NCBI RefSeq assembly: GCF_051912845.1
Contig: NZ_JBNCBU010000004.1
Span: forward strand, 15,235-79,234
Direction: 5' to 3'
DNA length: 64,000 nt
From: Tsuneonella sediminis
Lineage (GTDB): Bacteria; Pseudomonadota; Alphaproteobacteria; Sphingomonadales; Sphingomonadaceae
Part shown: positions 52,163 through 60,926 of the stretch, one piece after another
Position numbering within the stretch: the stretch's first letter is position 1
Layout: each line of letters begins with the position of its first letter
Translations under genes and position numbers: made by a program
Notes under the pieces: model-generated
Databases searched by the model: none
The model's input: the letters and a program-made list of their open reading frames with translations, nothing else
What the model was told of the DNA's origin: nothing

Positions 52163-53734
52163 CTAAACCGGCAGGCGCCGGGCCGGACGCATAAGCAGGA
52201 TCAGCGGCAGGACCGCAACGCTGATCCACATCATCAGATAAAAATCATCGACATAGGCGACCATAGCCGCTTGCCGGTTGATTTCCATATCGATGGCCTG
52301 GAGCGCTCCCGATCCCAGGTGCTGGAAGCGATCGACTGCCGAGAGGTCGACAAGCGCGGTCGATGACGGCGTTACGTGACTCGCGAGATCGGCGTGGCTC
52401 GTCTGGATGTTTACGCCCAGGAGCGTCGTCGTCACCGAAATCCCGACCGATGCGCCGAGTGACCGCATGAGGATGAGCAGGCTCGATCCTTCGGTACGCA
52501 AATCGGGCGCGAGGGTCGCGAAGGCCGCGTTGTTGAGCGAGATGAACACCAGCCCCATTCCAAGTCCCTGCACGAAACCGGTCACCACGATGGTCTGCTG
52601 GTCGATCCCCAGCGACCATCCGGACATCTGCCAGAACGAAAGCGCCGTCAGGAGGAATCCGCTGAAGATCAGATAGCGGGGATCGTAGCCGCGGCGGGTC
52701 AGTTGCCCGGCGATCTGCATGCTGACCAGAGTGCCGATCCCGCGCGGCATCAGCACCCAGCCGGTGTCGATGACCGAGTACCCGAACAGGCGCTGCAGCA
52801 TCGGAGGCATGAGCGCCATGGTGGCGAAAACAGCCACCCCGATCGCGCCCATGAACATGAGCGAGACGACATAGTTGCGGTCGGCGAACAGCGCCCGGTT
52901 GAACAGCGTGCCCCGCCTGTGGGTCGCCAGGTGGACGACGCTGATCCATCCGCAGCTCACGACGGCGACGGCGTAGAACCATATCTCGGGGGAATCGAAC
53001 CAGTCCTCCTGTGCACCGCGATCCAGCATCATCTGGAGCGCCGCGATCGCCAGCGCGATCATCGAAAACCCGAACAGGTCGAACCGCCGGCTCCTGATCA
53101 CGCGCGAGGGCAACTCGGCAAGCAGGATCGCAAGTGCGATCGCTCCCAGGGGGACGTTGACATAGAAGACCCAGCGCCAGTTCCAGTTTTCGGTCAGCCA
53201 GCCGCCGAGCAACGGCCCGAGGATCGGTCCGATCATGATCCCCATAGCCCATACGCCCATCATCTGCGCCTGCCGCGACGGCTTGTTCACATCGAGCATC
53301 GCGGCCTGGCTGAGCGGACCGATGAACGCCCCCGTCACCCCCTGGAGTGCACGGAACAGGACCATCTCCTCGATGTTCTGGGCCATGCCGCACAACATCG
53401 AGGAGACGACGAATCCGGCGGTGGAGGCGATGAACAAGCGACGGGACCCCACACGGTCGGCCAGCCAGCCCGTAATCGGCATGGCCACGGCGCTGGCGAC
53501 GATGTAGCTCGTCAGGACCCAGCTGATCTCGTCAGGCGTGGCTCCGAGCGACGCCTGCATGTGGGGAATCGCGACATTGGCTATGGTCGTGTCCAGGATC
53601 TGCAGCAGAGAGGCGAGCATGACCCCGAAGACGACCAGCCAGGTGTTCCTGACCGGCAGGGCCGCGACATCTTCTTCCGGCGGGATCGCCAACGGGCCGC
53701 CCGCGGCGGGCTGACGGGAAGCCGCGGTCGCCAT
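52163..53734 (-). CDS. emrB: DHA2-family MFS multidrug efflux transporter (EmrB-like)
   Basis: A 523-residue proton-driven exporter with about 14 transmembrane helices. LDTTIANVAIPHM and SWVLTSYIVASAVAMPITGW are DHA2 signatures, ADRVGSRRLF is the MFS loop, and GPILGPLLGGWLTENWNWRW is motif C. It works with the EmrA-like adaptor encoded 9 bases upstream and an outer-membrane channel encoded elsewhere. Confidence 0.92.
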   Translation of the reverse strand: MATAASRQPAAGGPLAIPPEEDVAALPVRNTWLVVFGVMLASLLQILDTTIANVAIPHMQASLGATPDEISWVLTSYIVASAVAMPITGWLADRVGSRRLFIASTAGFVVSSMLCGMAQNIEEMVLFRALQGVTGAFIGPLSQAAMLDVNKPSRQAQMMGVWAMGIMIGPILGPLLGGWLTENWNWRWVFYVNVPLGAIALAILLAELPSRVIRSRRFDLFGFSMIALAIAALQMMLDRGAQEDWFDSPEIWFYAVAVVSCGWISVVHLATHRRGTLFNRALFADRNYVVSLMFMGAIGVAVFATMALMPPMLQRLFGYSVIDTGWVLMPRGIGTLVSMQIAGQLTRRGYDPRYLIFSGFLLTALSFWQMSGWSLGIDQQTIVVTGFVQGLGMGLVFISLNNAAFATLAPDLRTEGSSLLILMRSLGASVGISVTTTLLGVNIQTSHADLASHVTPSSTALVDLSAVDRFQHLGSGALQAIDMEINRQAAMVAYVDDFYLMMWISVAVLPLILLMRPARRLPV

Positions 53735-53743
53735 TACGGGTTC

Positions 53744-54829
53744 CTAGCGTTTCCTGCCGTCGGTGAAGACGGTCACTTGCGTCGACAGGCCGGCGATCAG
53801 CGGACGCGGGCTTCTTTCGTCGAGGACAATCTTCACCGGGACTCGCTGTGTAACCTTGACCCAGTTTCCGGTGGCGTTCTGTGCGGGGAGGATGGAAAAC
53901 TCGCTTCCGGTGCCGGCTCCGATGGCTGAGACGTGCCCCTTCAGCCGCACCTCCGGGTACGCGTCGAAGGTGATCTCGGCGGGCTGGCCCAGGGCCATGC
54001 GCGCAAGCTGCGTTTCCTTGAAATTCGCCTCGATATAGCTCGTGCCGGTCGCGACGATGGTCGCGACGGGCAGGCCGCTGACCACCTGCTGACCCTTTTG
54101 CAACCGCTCGGCCTGGGTGACACGGCCCGCTATCGGTGCGCGCACCTCCGTGCGCGAGAGGTCGAGTTCGGCTGCGCGCCGCTGCGCCCGAGCGGCGGCG
54201 ATCGCGGGAAGCTCTCCCGGCACCTGGGCGCCGCTCGATAGTCTTGCTGCCGCCTCGGCCTTCCGGGCCTGCGCGCCCCGCATTTCCTCGCGCGCCTGGG
54301 CGACCTGATGCCGGGCCGCTTCGTAGTCCGTTTTCGTGGTGAAGCCCTTCTGCCACAACGCTTCCTGCCGCTCGAGATTGGCCTGCGCAAAGGCCATGTC
54401 CTCGGCCGCCGCCGCGATGTCGGCGCCAGACAGCGCCGGAGCGCTGGCTAGCGCGGTGGCACCTGCCTGCGCAGCTGCGATGGCGGCGTCAGCCTGCGCG
54501 ATCCGGATCCGGTATGGTGCAGGATCGATACGGAACATCAGGTCGCCCGCCCGCACCTCGTCCTCGTCGTCGACCATGACCTCGGCGATCTGCCCGCCGA
54601 CCTCAGCGGTGATCGACACCTTGTCCTGCCGGACGTAGGCATTGTCGGTGGTCACCTTGCCCTGCAGGCTGAGCCAGTAACCCCCCGCCGTCGCGATCAC
54701 GACAAGCGGCACCCCTGCCATCAGCGCAAGGCGCTTCCACGGCCGCGAAGTGGTACGGGTCGCGCCTTCGACCGCCTCGGCAAGGCCGGTGGCCTCGTCC
54801 ACCTCGATCTGCGGATCGCGATCAGCCAT
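53744..54829 (-). CDS. emrA: HlyD/EmrA-type membrane fusion protein
   Basis: Periplasmic adaptor of 361 residues. One N-terminal transmembrane helix (LALMAGVPLVVIATAGGYWL), the lipoyl-like segment VTTDNAYVRQDKVSITAEVG, an Ala/Arg/Glu-rich coiled-coil hairpin (about 95-200), and a beta-barrel end (GNWVKVTQRVPVKI). ATG 54829 overlaps the marR stop by eight bases; an upstream GTG in frame is less likely. It couples EmrB to an outer-membrane channel. Confidence 0.92.
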   Translation of the reverse strand: MADRDPQIEVDEATGLAEAVEGATRTTSRPWKRLALMAGVPLVVIATAGGYWLSLQGKVTTDNAYVRQDKVSITAEVGGQIAEVMVDDEDEVRAGDLMFRIDPAPYRIRIAQADAAIAAAQAGATALASAPALSGADIAAAAEDMAFAQANLERQEALWQKGFTTKTDYEAARHQVAQAREEMRGAQARKAEAAARLSSGAQVPGELPAIAAARAQRRAAELDLSRTEVRAPIAGRVTQAERLQKGQQVVSGLPVATIVATGTSYIEANFKETQLARMALGQPAEITFDAYPEVRLKGHVSAIGAGTGSEFSILPAQNATGNWVKVTQRVPVKIVLDERSPRPLIAGLSTQVTVFTDGRKR

Positions 54830-55265
54830 TGGCGGCAATCCCCTCTCCACCGGAGCGGGAAAGATTGTCGCGAATGCGCTCGAGCAGATCGCGCAGGACG
54901 AGCCGTTCAGCCTCGCTCAACCCGTCGAGCGCATCCTCGACCATGGCATCCGCGAGGGGGCGCAACTGATCGAGCACCCCGCGGGCGCGATCGGTAAGAA
55001 ACAGTCGCCAGCTGCGCCTGTCGGCCGGATCGGCCCGCCGCTCGACAAGGCCCGCTTCCTGCAGGCGGTCAACCATCCGGCACACCGTAATCGGCTCGAC
55101 ATCGAGACGTTCGGCAAGCCCGCCCTGGTTGATCCCTTCGTACCGGGCGAGATTGACGAGGACGAGCCATTGCTGGCGCGTGACGCCGATGTCACGGGCG
55201 CGCGCGTCGAAACTGCGCCGCATGAGCCGCGAGGTATCAGCGAGGATCGAGGCAATGTTATCCAT
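54822..55265 (-). CDS. MarR-family transcriptional regulator
   Basis: A 147-residue winged-helix repressor. The DNA-binding region includes LAERLDVEPITVCRMVDRL, and the wing ERRADPADRRSWRLFLTD has the typical DxR feature. It heads the emrA-emrB operon and probably represses it until a toxic compound binds. ATG 55265 is used; an in-frame ATG 21 bases upstream lies inside the operator palindrome and is less likely. Confidence 0.92.
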   Translation of the reverse strand: MDNIASILADTSRLMRRSFDARARDIGVTRQQWLVLVNLARYEGINQGGLAERLDVEPITVCRMVDRLQEAGLVERRADPADRRSWRLFLTDRARGVLDQLRPLADAMVEDALDGLSEAERLVLRDLLERIRDNLSRSGGEGIAANG

Positions 55266-55280
55266 AACGACGGTGTTTAT

Positions 55281-55296
55281 AACCATGCTTATGGTT
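55281..55296. promoter_or_regulatory. Operator palindrome upstream of marR-emrAB
   Basis: AACCAT-GCTT-ATGGTT is a perfect 6-base inverted repeat. On the minus strand TTGACA (55301-55296) abuts it and TATAAA (55281-55276) follows at a short 14-base spacing, so a bound MarR dimer would cover the promoter. Confidence 0.65.
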
Positions 55297-55406
55297 GTCA
55301 ATCCGAGCCGGCGCGCGGCGCGGGGGACTCGCAGGTCGGTTGCAATCGCGGACCCTTTCGCGCACACCGCGCCAAGAAAAAAATCTGCCGCGGGAGTACG
55401 GATGCC

Positions 55407-56192
55407 ATGAGCGAATTCGAAACCATCAAGGTCGCGCGCGATGGTCAGGTTGCGACGATCACGCTCGCCCGCCCCGAGCGTCTCAACGCCTGTCCTCCGC
55501 AGATGGCGGACGAGATCTTCTCTGCAATCCGGTCTTTGGGCGACGCGCGCGCGGTGCTGATGCGCGGCGAAGGACGTGCCTTTTGTTCGGGGGCCGATCT
55601 CGCGGCGAACTCCGGCGTCTCGATGCCGGGCGGCGACCGGGCGTTCGGCTCGCTCAGCCAGCATTACAACCCGCTCATCCAGGCGCTCGCGAGCCTTCCC
55701 GTCCCGGTCGTCTGCGCAGTCCAGGGACCGGCGGCCGGTGTCGGATGCTCGATCGCGCTTGCCGCCGATTTCGTCATCGCCGGCAGGAGCGGCTATTTCC
55801 TGCAGGCGTTCGTCAACATCGGCCTGGTGCCCGATGGCGGATCGAGCTGGATGCTGCCCCGGCTGGTCGGCACCGCGCAGGCAACCCGGATGATGATGCT
55901 CGGGGAAAAGATCCATGCCGACGAGGCGGAGCGTATCGGCCTCATCTACCGGTGCGTCGAGGACGACGACCTTGATACCGAGGCAGCGGCCCTCGCCGCT
56001 CGCCTGGCAGCGGGGCCGACGGTCGCACTCGGACTCATGAAACAGACCCTGCGCGAAGGATTGCAGTCCGACCTCGCGACCGTTCTCGCCGCCGAGGCGC
56101 GAACCCAGCGGATCGCCGGGGGCACGCGCGACGCCGTAGAGGGCGCGTCGGCCTTCCTGGCGAAGCGCAAGCCAGAATTCTCGGGCAGCTGA
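55407..56192 (+). CDS. Enoyl-CoA hydratase/isomerase family protein (PaaG-like)
   Basis: Crotonase-fold enzyme of 261 residues. FCSGADLA and GPAAGVGCSIALAADFVIA form the oxyanion hole. NIGLVPDGGSSWMLPRLVG has Asp at the position used as the catalytic acid in PaaG-type isomerases instead of Glu. So it is more likely an isomerase of the PaaG group than a plain hydratase. ATG 55407 has GGGAG upstream. It stands alone and is convergent with the LuxR-type gene (6-base gap). No other phenylacetate genes are present, so the pathway is unknown. Confidence 0.87.
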   Translation: MSEFETIKVARDGQVATITLARPERLNACPPQMADEIFSAIRSLGDARAVLMRGEGRAFCSGADLAANSGVSMPGGDRAFGSLSQHYNPLIQALASLPVPVVCAVQGPAAGVGCSIALAADFVIAGRSGYFLQAFVNIGLVPDGGSSWMLPRLVGTAQATRMMMLGEKIHADEAERIGLIYRCVEDDDLDTEAAALAARLAAGPTVALGLMKQTLREGLQSDLATVLAAEARTQRIAGGTRDAVEGASAFLAKRKPEFSGS

Positions 56193-56198
56193 CGGCGT

Positions 56199-57281
56199 TC
56201 AGGCGAGCGCGAGGACCCCGGTGAGGATGTTGCGCACCAGGTCGACCTGCCCCCGCGCCCCGGTCTTGGCGTATATCTTTTTCGAGTAGTTGCGCGCGGT
56301 TTCGACCGTCAGGCCACATGCGGTCGCTCCGTCGGCGATCGACATGCCCTGCGATAGCGCCCAGGCCAGCCGGGCCTCGGACGGCGTCAGGCCGAACAGA
56401 CCAACCAGCTGGTCCTGCCTGTCGGCGCGGGACGAGCGGTCGCCCCGAAGGTAGACCACGGCGGCGGCGTGGGCGCCCCCGACGAGAGAGGCGATCCGCA
56501 GCGGCGCGACAAGTATGTCGATCCACGGATCCCGACTGAGGTTGATCGCGCGCGGCGCATGCCGTGGATTCAGCGCGCATTCGCGGACATGCGCGGTCAT
56601 CAGCCGGTCTACGTCCGCCGCCGCAGGCGTCAGGCGTTCATAAGCCGCCCGGCGCAATACACCCGAGCGTGCAAGAAAACGCTCGGCCTGGTCGTCGCAG
56701 TCGACGATCCGGCAGCGCGCATCGAGGGCGATCCAGCCGAAATTCATGCGCGAAAAGGCCTCGGCGTTCACCTCCGAGCGCGCGCGCTCCCGTTCGAGCG
56801 CAGTAAACGTGCGCTGCGCGACCCTAAGATGCGGCGACAGCGCGACGAGGAGGTTGCCGACATCGGGTCCGATGGGCGAGTCACCGGCGAGCAGGATTGT
56901 CGCTTCAACACCCGCGGGATTGGCCAGTCGCATAAGGGCCGTCCCGCCCCCCGGTCGCGGCCGCCCGCCATCCGGCGAGCGGATACCCTGGGCAAGCTCG
57001 CCAAGCGAATAAACCCGTCCGTCACGCATCGCTGCCAGCAGTCCCCGTTCGCCCTGCGGCCATGCAGATAGCGTTTCTGCGATTTCGCGGGGCATGATCC
57101 CGCTCACGAGCGTGAGTCTGCCCGGATCGTCATCGGCGTTCGTGCGAAGCAACAGGGCGGCATGGTCGCATCCGCTTACCCTCCGCAGCCGCGCCAGAAA
57201 CGTCTGCCACATCGGCTGTTCGAAAATGCCGTCGTGCAACGGCACAAGCAGATCCGTCTCGCCGAGATTGGGAATGCGCAT
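56199..57281 (-). CDS. LuxR-family helix-turn-helix transcriptional regulator
   Basis: A regulator of about 360 residues. A C-terminal LuxR/FixJ-type helix-turn-helix (LTPSEARLAWALSQGMSIAD, GLTVETARNYSKKIYAKTGA) is at about 300-345. The N-terminal part has no receiver domain. Its middle region (FGWIALDARCRIVDCDDQAE) resembles a PAS-like sensor segment, seen in some sphingomonad LuxR proteins. ATG 57281 is chosen over ATG 57302 because a perfect inverted repeat covers the earlier codon. Divergent from cysD at close range. Confidence 0.85.
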   Translation of the reverse strand: MRIPNLGETDLLVPLHDGIFEQPMWQTFLARLRRVSGCDHAALLLRTNADDDPGRLTLVSGIMPREIAETLSAWPQGERGLLAAMRDGRVYSLGELAQGIRSPDGGRPRPGGGTALMRLANPAGVEATILLAGDSPIGPDVGNLLVALSPHLRVAQRTFTALERERARSEVNAEAFSRMNFGWIALDARCRIVDCDDQAERFLARSGVLRRAAYERLTPAAADVDRLMTAHVRECALNPRHAPRAINLSRDPWIDILVAPLRIASLVGGAHAAAVVYLRGDRSSRADRQDQLVGLFGLTPSEARLAWALSQGMSIADGATACGLTVETARNYSKKIYAKTGARGQVDLVRNILTGVLALA

Positions 57282-57295
57282 GCCTGTCCATAGCA

Positions 57296-57309
57296 CTCCC
57301 ATTTGGGAG
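57296..57309. promoter_or_regulatory. Inverted repeat between the LuxR-type gene and cysD
   Basis: CTCCCA-TT-TGGGAG, perfect 6-base arms. It lies 15 bases upstream of the chosen LuxR start and 36 bases upstream of the cysD start, fitting an operator shared by both. Confidence 0.45.
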
Positions 57310-57345
57310 GTCCAATCCCCCTGTCATCGGATAGATCCGCGCGCC

Positions 57346-58266
57346 ATGACCGAACCTGCGGCCCTTACCCATCTACAACGCCTTGAAGCCGAGGCGATCC
57401 ACATCATGCGCGAGGTCGTCGCCGAGGCCGAGAAGCCGGTCATGCTCTACTCGGTGGGCAAGGACAGCGCGGTGATGCTGCACGTCGCGCGCAAGGCGTT
57501 CTTCCCTTCGCCGCCGCCGTTTCCTCTGCTCCACGTCGATACGACATGGAAATTCAAGGCGATGTACGACCTGCGCGATCGCGCTGCGGCCGAGGCCGGG
57601 ATGGAATTGCTCGTCCATCGCAATCCCGAGGCGGAAGAACGCGGCATCAACCCGTTCGATCACGGGCCGCTCCACACCGATATGTGGAAGACCGAGGGCC
57701 TCAAGCAGGCGCTGGACCATCACGGTTTCGACGTGGCCTTCGGCGGTGCCAGGCGGGACGAGGAAAAGAGCCGAGCCAAGGAACGGATCTTCAGCTTCCG
57801 GACCGCCAGCCACGGCTGGGATCCCAAGAACCAGCGGCCCGAGTTGTGGAACCTCTACAATGCCAGAAAACGCAAGGGCGAGAGCATCCGGGTGTTCCCG
57901 CTGTCCAATTGGACCGAACTGGATATCTGGCAATACATCATGTCCGAGGGGATCGAAATCGTCCCGCTCTACTTCGCCGCCCCGCGTCCCACGTTCGTGC
58001 ACGAAGGGTTGATGCTCATGGCCGATGATATCGAGCGGCTCGAGCAGGTGCTCGGCCACAGGCCGGAGATTGCCACGAAATCGGTGCGCTTCCGGACGCT
58101 GGGATGCTTTCCCCTGACCGGCGCCATCGAGAGCGAAGCATCCACCCTGAGCGACGTGATCCGCGAAATGCTGCTCGCAACCACGAGCGAGCGCCAGGGC
58201 CGCGCGATCGACCGGGATGCCGGAGGCGCCGGGATGGAAGTAAAGAAGCAGCAGGGGTACTTCTGA
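57346..58266 (+). CDS. cysD: Sulfate adenylyltransferase subunit 2
   Basis: PP-loop ATP sulfurylase subunit that adenylates sulfate to APS with the GTPase subunit CysN. It is 306 residues. LYSVGKDSAVMLH is the PP-loop; VDTTWKFKAMYDLRD, GARRDEEKSRAKERIFS and FPLSNWTELDIWQYI are family motifs. ATG 57346 is used. The 64 bases to the LuxR start hold the promoter. Its stop overlaps cysNC by one base. Confidence 0.97.
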   Translation: MTEPAALTHLQRLEAEAIHIMREVVAEAEKPVMLYSVGKDSAVMLHVARKAFFPSPPPFPLLHVDTTWKFKAMYDLRDRAAAEAGMELLVHRNPEAEERGINPFDHGPLHTDMWKTEGLKQALDHHGFDVAFGGARRDEEKSRAKERIFSFRTASHGWDPKNQRPELWNLYNARKRKGESIRVFPLSNWTELDIWQYIMSEGIEIVPLYFAAPRPTFVHEGLMLMADDIERLEQVLGHRPEIATKSVRFRTLGCFPLTGAIESEASTLSDVIREMLLATTSERQGRAIDRDAGGAGMEVKKQQGYF

Positions 58267-60188
58267 TGACCGACCAGGCCGGTGGCCCCTCCTACCGCAC
58301 CGATGCGCTGATCGCCGAAGACATCGACGCCTATCTGGACAGGCACCAGCACAAATCGATGCTGCGGTTCATCACCTGCGGCAGCGTCGACGACGGCAAA
58401 TCAACCCTGATCGGCCGCCTGCTCTACGACAGCAAGATGATCTTCGAGGACCAGCTCGCCGCCCTCGAAAGCGACAGCAGGAGGGTCGGCACGCAAGGAC
58501 AGGACATCGATTTTGCGCTGCTCGTCGACGGCCTCGCCGCCGAGCGCGAACAGGGGATCACGATCGACGTCGCCTATCGCTTCTTCGCGACCGAAAAGCG
58601 CAAGTTCATCGTCGCCGATTGCCCGGGGCACGAACAGTACACGCGCAACATGGTCACCGGCGCGAGCACCGCCGATCTTGCCGTGATCCTGGTCGATGCG
58701 CGAAAGGGCGTTCTCGTCCAGACGCGGCGGCACAGTTTCCTGTGCCATCAACTCGGCATTCGGGACTTCGTGCTCGCGATCAACAAGATGGACCTGGTCG
58801 AGTACGCCAGCGACGTCTTCGAGCGGATCGTAGACGAGTATCGCGACTTCGCGGCCAAGATCGGGATCGAACGCTTTACCGCGATCCCGATTTCCGGCTT
58901 CAGGGGGGATAACATCACCGCCGCGCCGAGCGAACACACCCCGTGGTTTTACGGCCCGAGCCTGGTCGAACATCTCGAATCGGTTGAAATCCTCTCCTCC
59001 GGCGAAGCGGACAAGCCGTTCCGTATGCCGGTGCAATGGGTGAACCGGCCCAATCTCGATTTCCGCGGCTTTGCAGGACTGATCGCTTCGGGCAGCGTCG
59101 CGCCGGGCGACGAAGTGCGGGTGTTGCCCTCGGGTCGGACAAGCACCGTCGCGTCCATCCCAACGTTCAACGGCGATCTCGACAGCGCGACGGCCGGCCA
59201 GTCTGTCACGTTGACCCTGACGGACGAGATCGACTGTTCGCGCGGCAGCGTCCTTGCATCGGCTGGCGATCCACCGCAGGTGGCCGATCAGTTCGAAGCG
59301 ACGCTGGTCTGGCTGGCAGATGAGGATCTGCATGTCGGGCGGGGCTACTGGCTCAAGCTTGCCACGCAGACCGTCTCCGCCACGGTCCAGGAACCCAAAT
59401 ACCGGATCGACGTCAACACGCTCGACCGGCTGGCCGCGAAGACGCTGTCTCTCAACGACATCGGCGTGGCCCAGGTATTCGCCGACAAGCCGCTCGTGTT
59501 CGAACCGTACGCGACGAACCGGACGCTCGGCGGATTCATCCTGATCGACAAGGTGACCAATGCCACCGTCGCGGCCGGGATGCTCCGCTTCAGCCTGCGC
59601 CGCAGCCAGAACGTGCACTGGCAACCGGTCGACATCACCCGCGAGCATCACGCCGCGATGAAGAACCAGACCCCGCGCGTGCTGTGGTTCACCGGCCTTT
59701 CGGGATCGGGCAAGTCGACCATCGCCAACGAAGTCGAAAAGCAGCTTGCGCTTATGAACCGGCACACGTTCCTGCTCGACGGGGACAACGTACGTCACGG
59801 GCTCAACAAGGACCTGGGGTTCACCGAGGCCGACCGGATCGAGAACATCCGCCGCATCGGGGAAGTTGCCAGGTTGATGACCGACGCCGGTCTGATCGTG
59901 CTTACCGCCTTCATCAGTCCTTTCCGGGCCGAACGGCAGATGGTGCGCGACATGCTCGCCGAGCGCGAATTCGTCGAAATTTTCGTCGACACCCCGCTCG
60001 AAGTCGCCGAAGCGCGCGATGTCAAAGGCCTGTACAGGAAGGCGCGGGAGGGCAAGCTGAAGAACTTCACCGGCATCGACAGCCCCTACGAGCCACCCGA
60101 GAATCCGGACATCGTGGTCAACACGGTCGACATGACTCCGGAGGAGGCGGCGCAGTACATCATCCGCCGGATCCTCCCCCTCAAATGA
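58266..60188 (+). CDS. cysNC: Bifunctional sulfate adenylyltransferase subunit 1 / adenylylsulfate kinase
   Basis: Fusion of CysN GTPase and CysC APS kinase, 640 residues, making PAPS from sulfate together with CysD. CysN part: GSVDDGKSTLIGRLLYDSK (G1), DCPGHEQYTRNM (G3), NKMDLV (G4). CysC part from about residue 470: WFTGLSGSGKSTIAN P-loop, LLDGDNVRHGLNKDLGF, and FTGIDSPYEPPENPD. ATG 58266 shares its first base with the cysD stop. The cysQ gene overlaps its end as ATGA. Confidence 0.97.
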   Translation: MTDQAGGPSYRTDALIAEDIDAYLDRHQHKSMLRFITCGSVDDGKSTLIGRLLYDSKMIFEDQLAALESDSRRVGTQGQDIDFALLVDGLAAEREQGITIDVAYRFFATEKRKFIVADCPGHEQYTRNMVTGASTADLAVILVDARKGVLVQTRRHSFLCHQLGIRDFVLAINKMDLVEYASDVFERIVDEYRDFAAKIGIERFTAIPISGFRGDNITAAPSEHTPWFYGPSLVEHLESVEILSSGEADKPFRMPVQWVNRPNLDFRGFAGLIASGSVAPGDEVRVLPSGRTSTVASIPTFNGDLDSATAGQSVTLTLTDEIDCSRGSVLASAGDPPQVADQFEATLVWLADEDLHVGRGYWLKLATQTVSATVQEPKYRIDVNTLDRLAAKTLSLNDIGVAQVFADKPLVFEPYATNRTLGGFILIDKVTNATVAAGMLRFSLRRSQNVHWQPVDITREHHAAMKNQTPRVLWFTGLSGSGKSTIANEVEKQLALMNRHTFLLDGDNVRHGLNKDLGFTEADRIENIRRIGEVARLMTDAGLIVLTAFISPFRAERQMVRDMLAEREFVEIFVDTPLEVAEARDVKGLYRKAREGKLKNFTGIDSPYEPPENPDIVVNTVDMTPEEAAQYIIRRILPLK

Positions 60189-60922
60189 GGATGACCGACG
60201 CCGAACTCGCCGCGCGCCTCGCGGATGGCGCAGGGCGCATCCTGCTCAGTATCCGTGCGTCAGGGAAGGTCGCCGGAGCGGCTCTTGGCAAAGCTGGCGA
60301 CGAGACTGCAAACGAATACCTCGTCCGCGCGCTTCGCGAGGCGCGACCCGAGGACGGTCTTCTCTCGGAAGAAAGCCGGGACAGCGCCGAGCGGCTCGGC
60401 AAACGCCGGGTGTGGATCATCGATCCCGTCGACGGTACGAGGGAGTTCGGCGAGGAGCGCACGGACTGGGCCGTGCACGTGGGCCTCTCGATGGACGGTA
60501 TTGCGAGCGTGGGGGCGGTGGCCCTGCCGGGCCTGGGATTCGTCGTTCGCAGCGATCGGCCCGCCCCGATCCGACCCGCCGCCGAGCCGGCTCGCATCGT
60601 TGTCAGCCGTACGCGCCCTCCGGCCGAGGCATCCGCCCTCGCCAAGCGCATTGGCGCGGAACTCGTGCCTATGGGCAGTGCGGGCGCCAAGGCGATGGCG
60701 GTGGTGCGCGGCGAGGCGGAGATCTACGTCCATTCCGGCGGCCAGCACGAATGGGACAGCTGCGCCCCCGTCGCGGTTGCACGTGCGCACGGTTTCCACT
60801 GCTCCCGGATCGACGGCTCCCCGCTCGTCTATAACCAGCCGGATACGCGCATGCCGGATCTGCTGATCTGCCGGCCCGACCTTGCCGAAAGAGTGCTGGC
60901 CGAACTGGCGGCGCTCGCCTGA
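60185..60922 (+). CDS. cysQ: 3'(2'),5'-bisphosphate nucleotidase CysQ
   Basis: Removes 3'-phosphate from PAP/PAPS and so clears the inhibitory by-product of sulfate assimilation. It is 245 residues of the inositol monophosphatase family: metal ligands in LLSEESRD, WIIDPVDGTREFG and HEWDSCAPVAVA. ATG 60185 overlaps the cysNC stop; ATG 60191 is an alternative. The end lies 4 bases from the convergent fghA stop. Confidence 0.93.
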   Translation: MRMTDAELAARLADGAGRILLSIRASGKVAGAALGKAGDETANEYLVRALREARPEDGLLSEESRDSAERLGKRRVWIIDPVDGTREFGEERTDWAVHVGLSMDGIASVGAVALPGLGFVVRSDRPAPIRPAAEPARIVVSRTRPPAEASALAKRIGAELVPMGSAGAKAMAVVRGEAEIYVHSGGQHEWDSCAPVAVARAHGFHCSRIDGSPLVYNQPDTRMPDLLICRPDLAERVLAELAALA

Positions 60923-60926
60923 AGAG

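Noticed and set aside
50217..52166. Plus-strand open frame of about 649 codons
   Set aside because: It runs opposite glpK and a YeeE/YedE gene and has no coherent domain.
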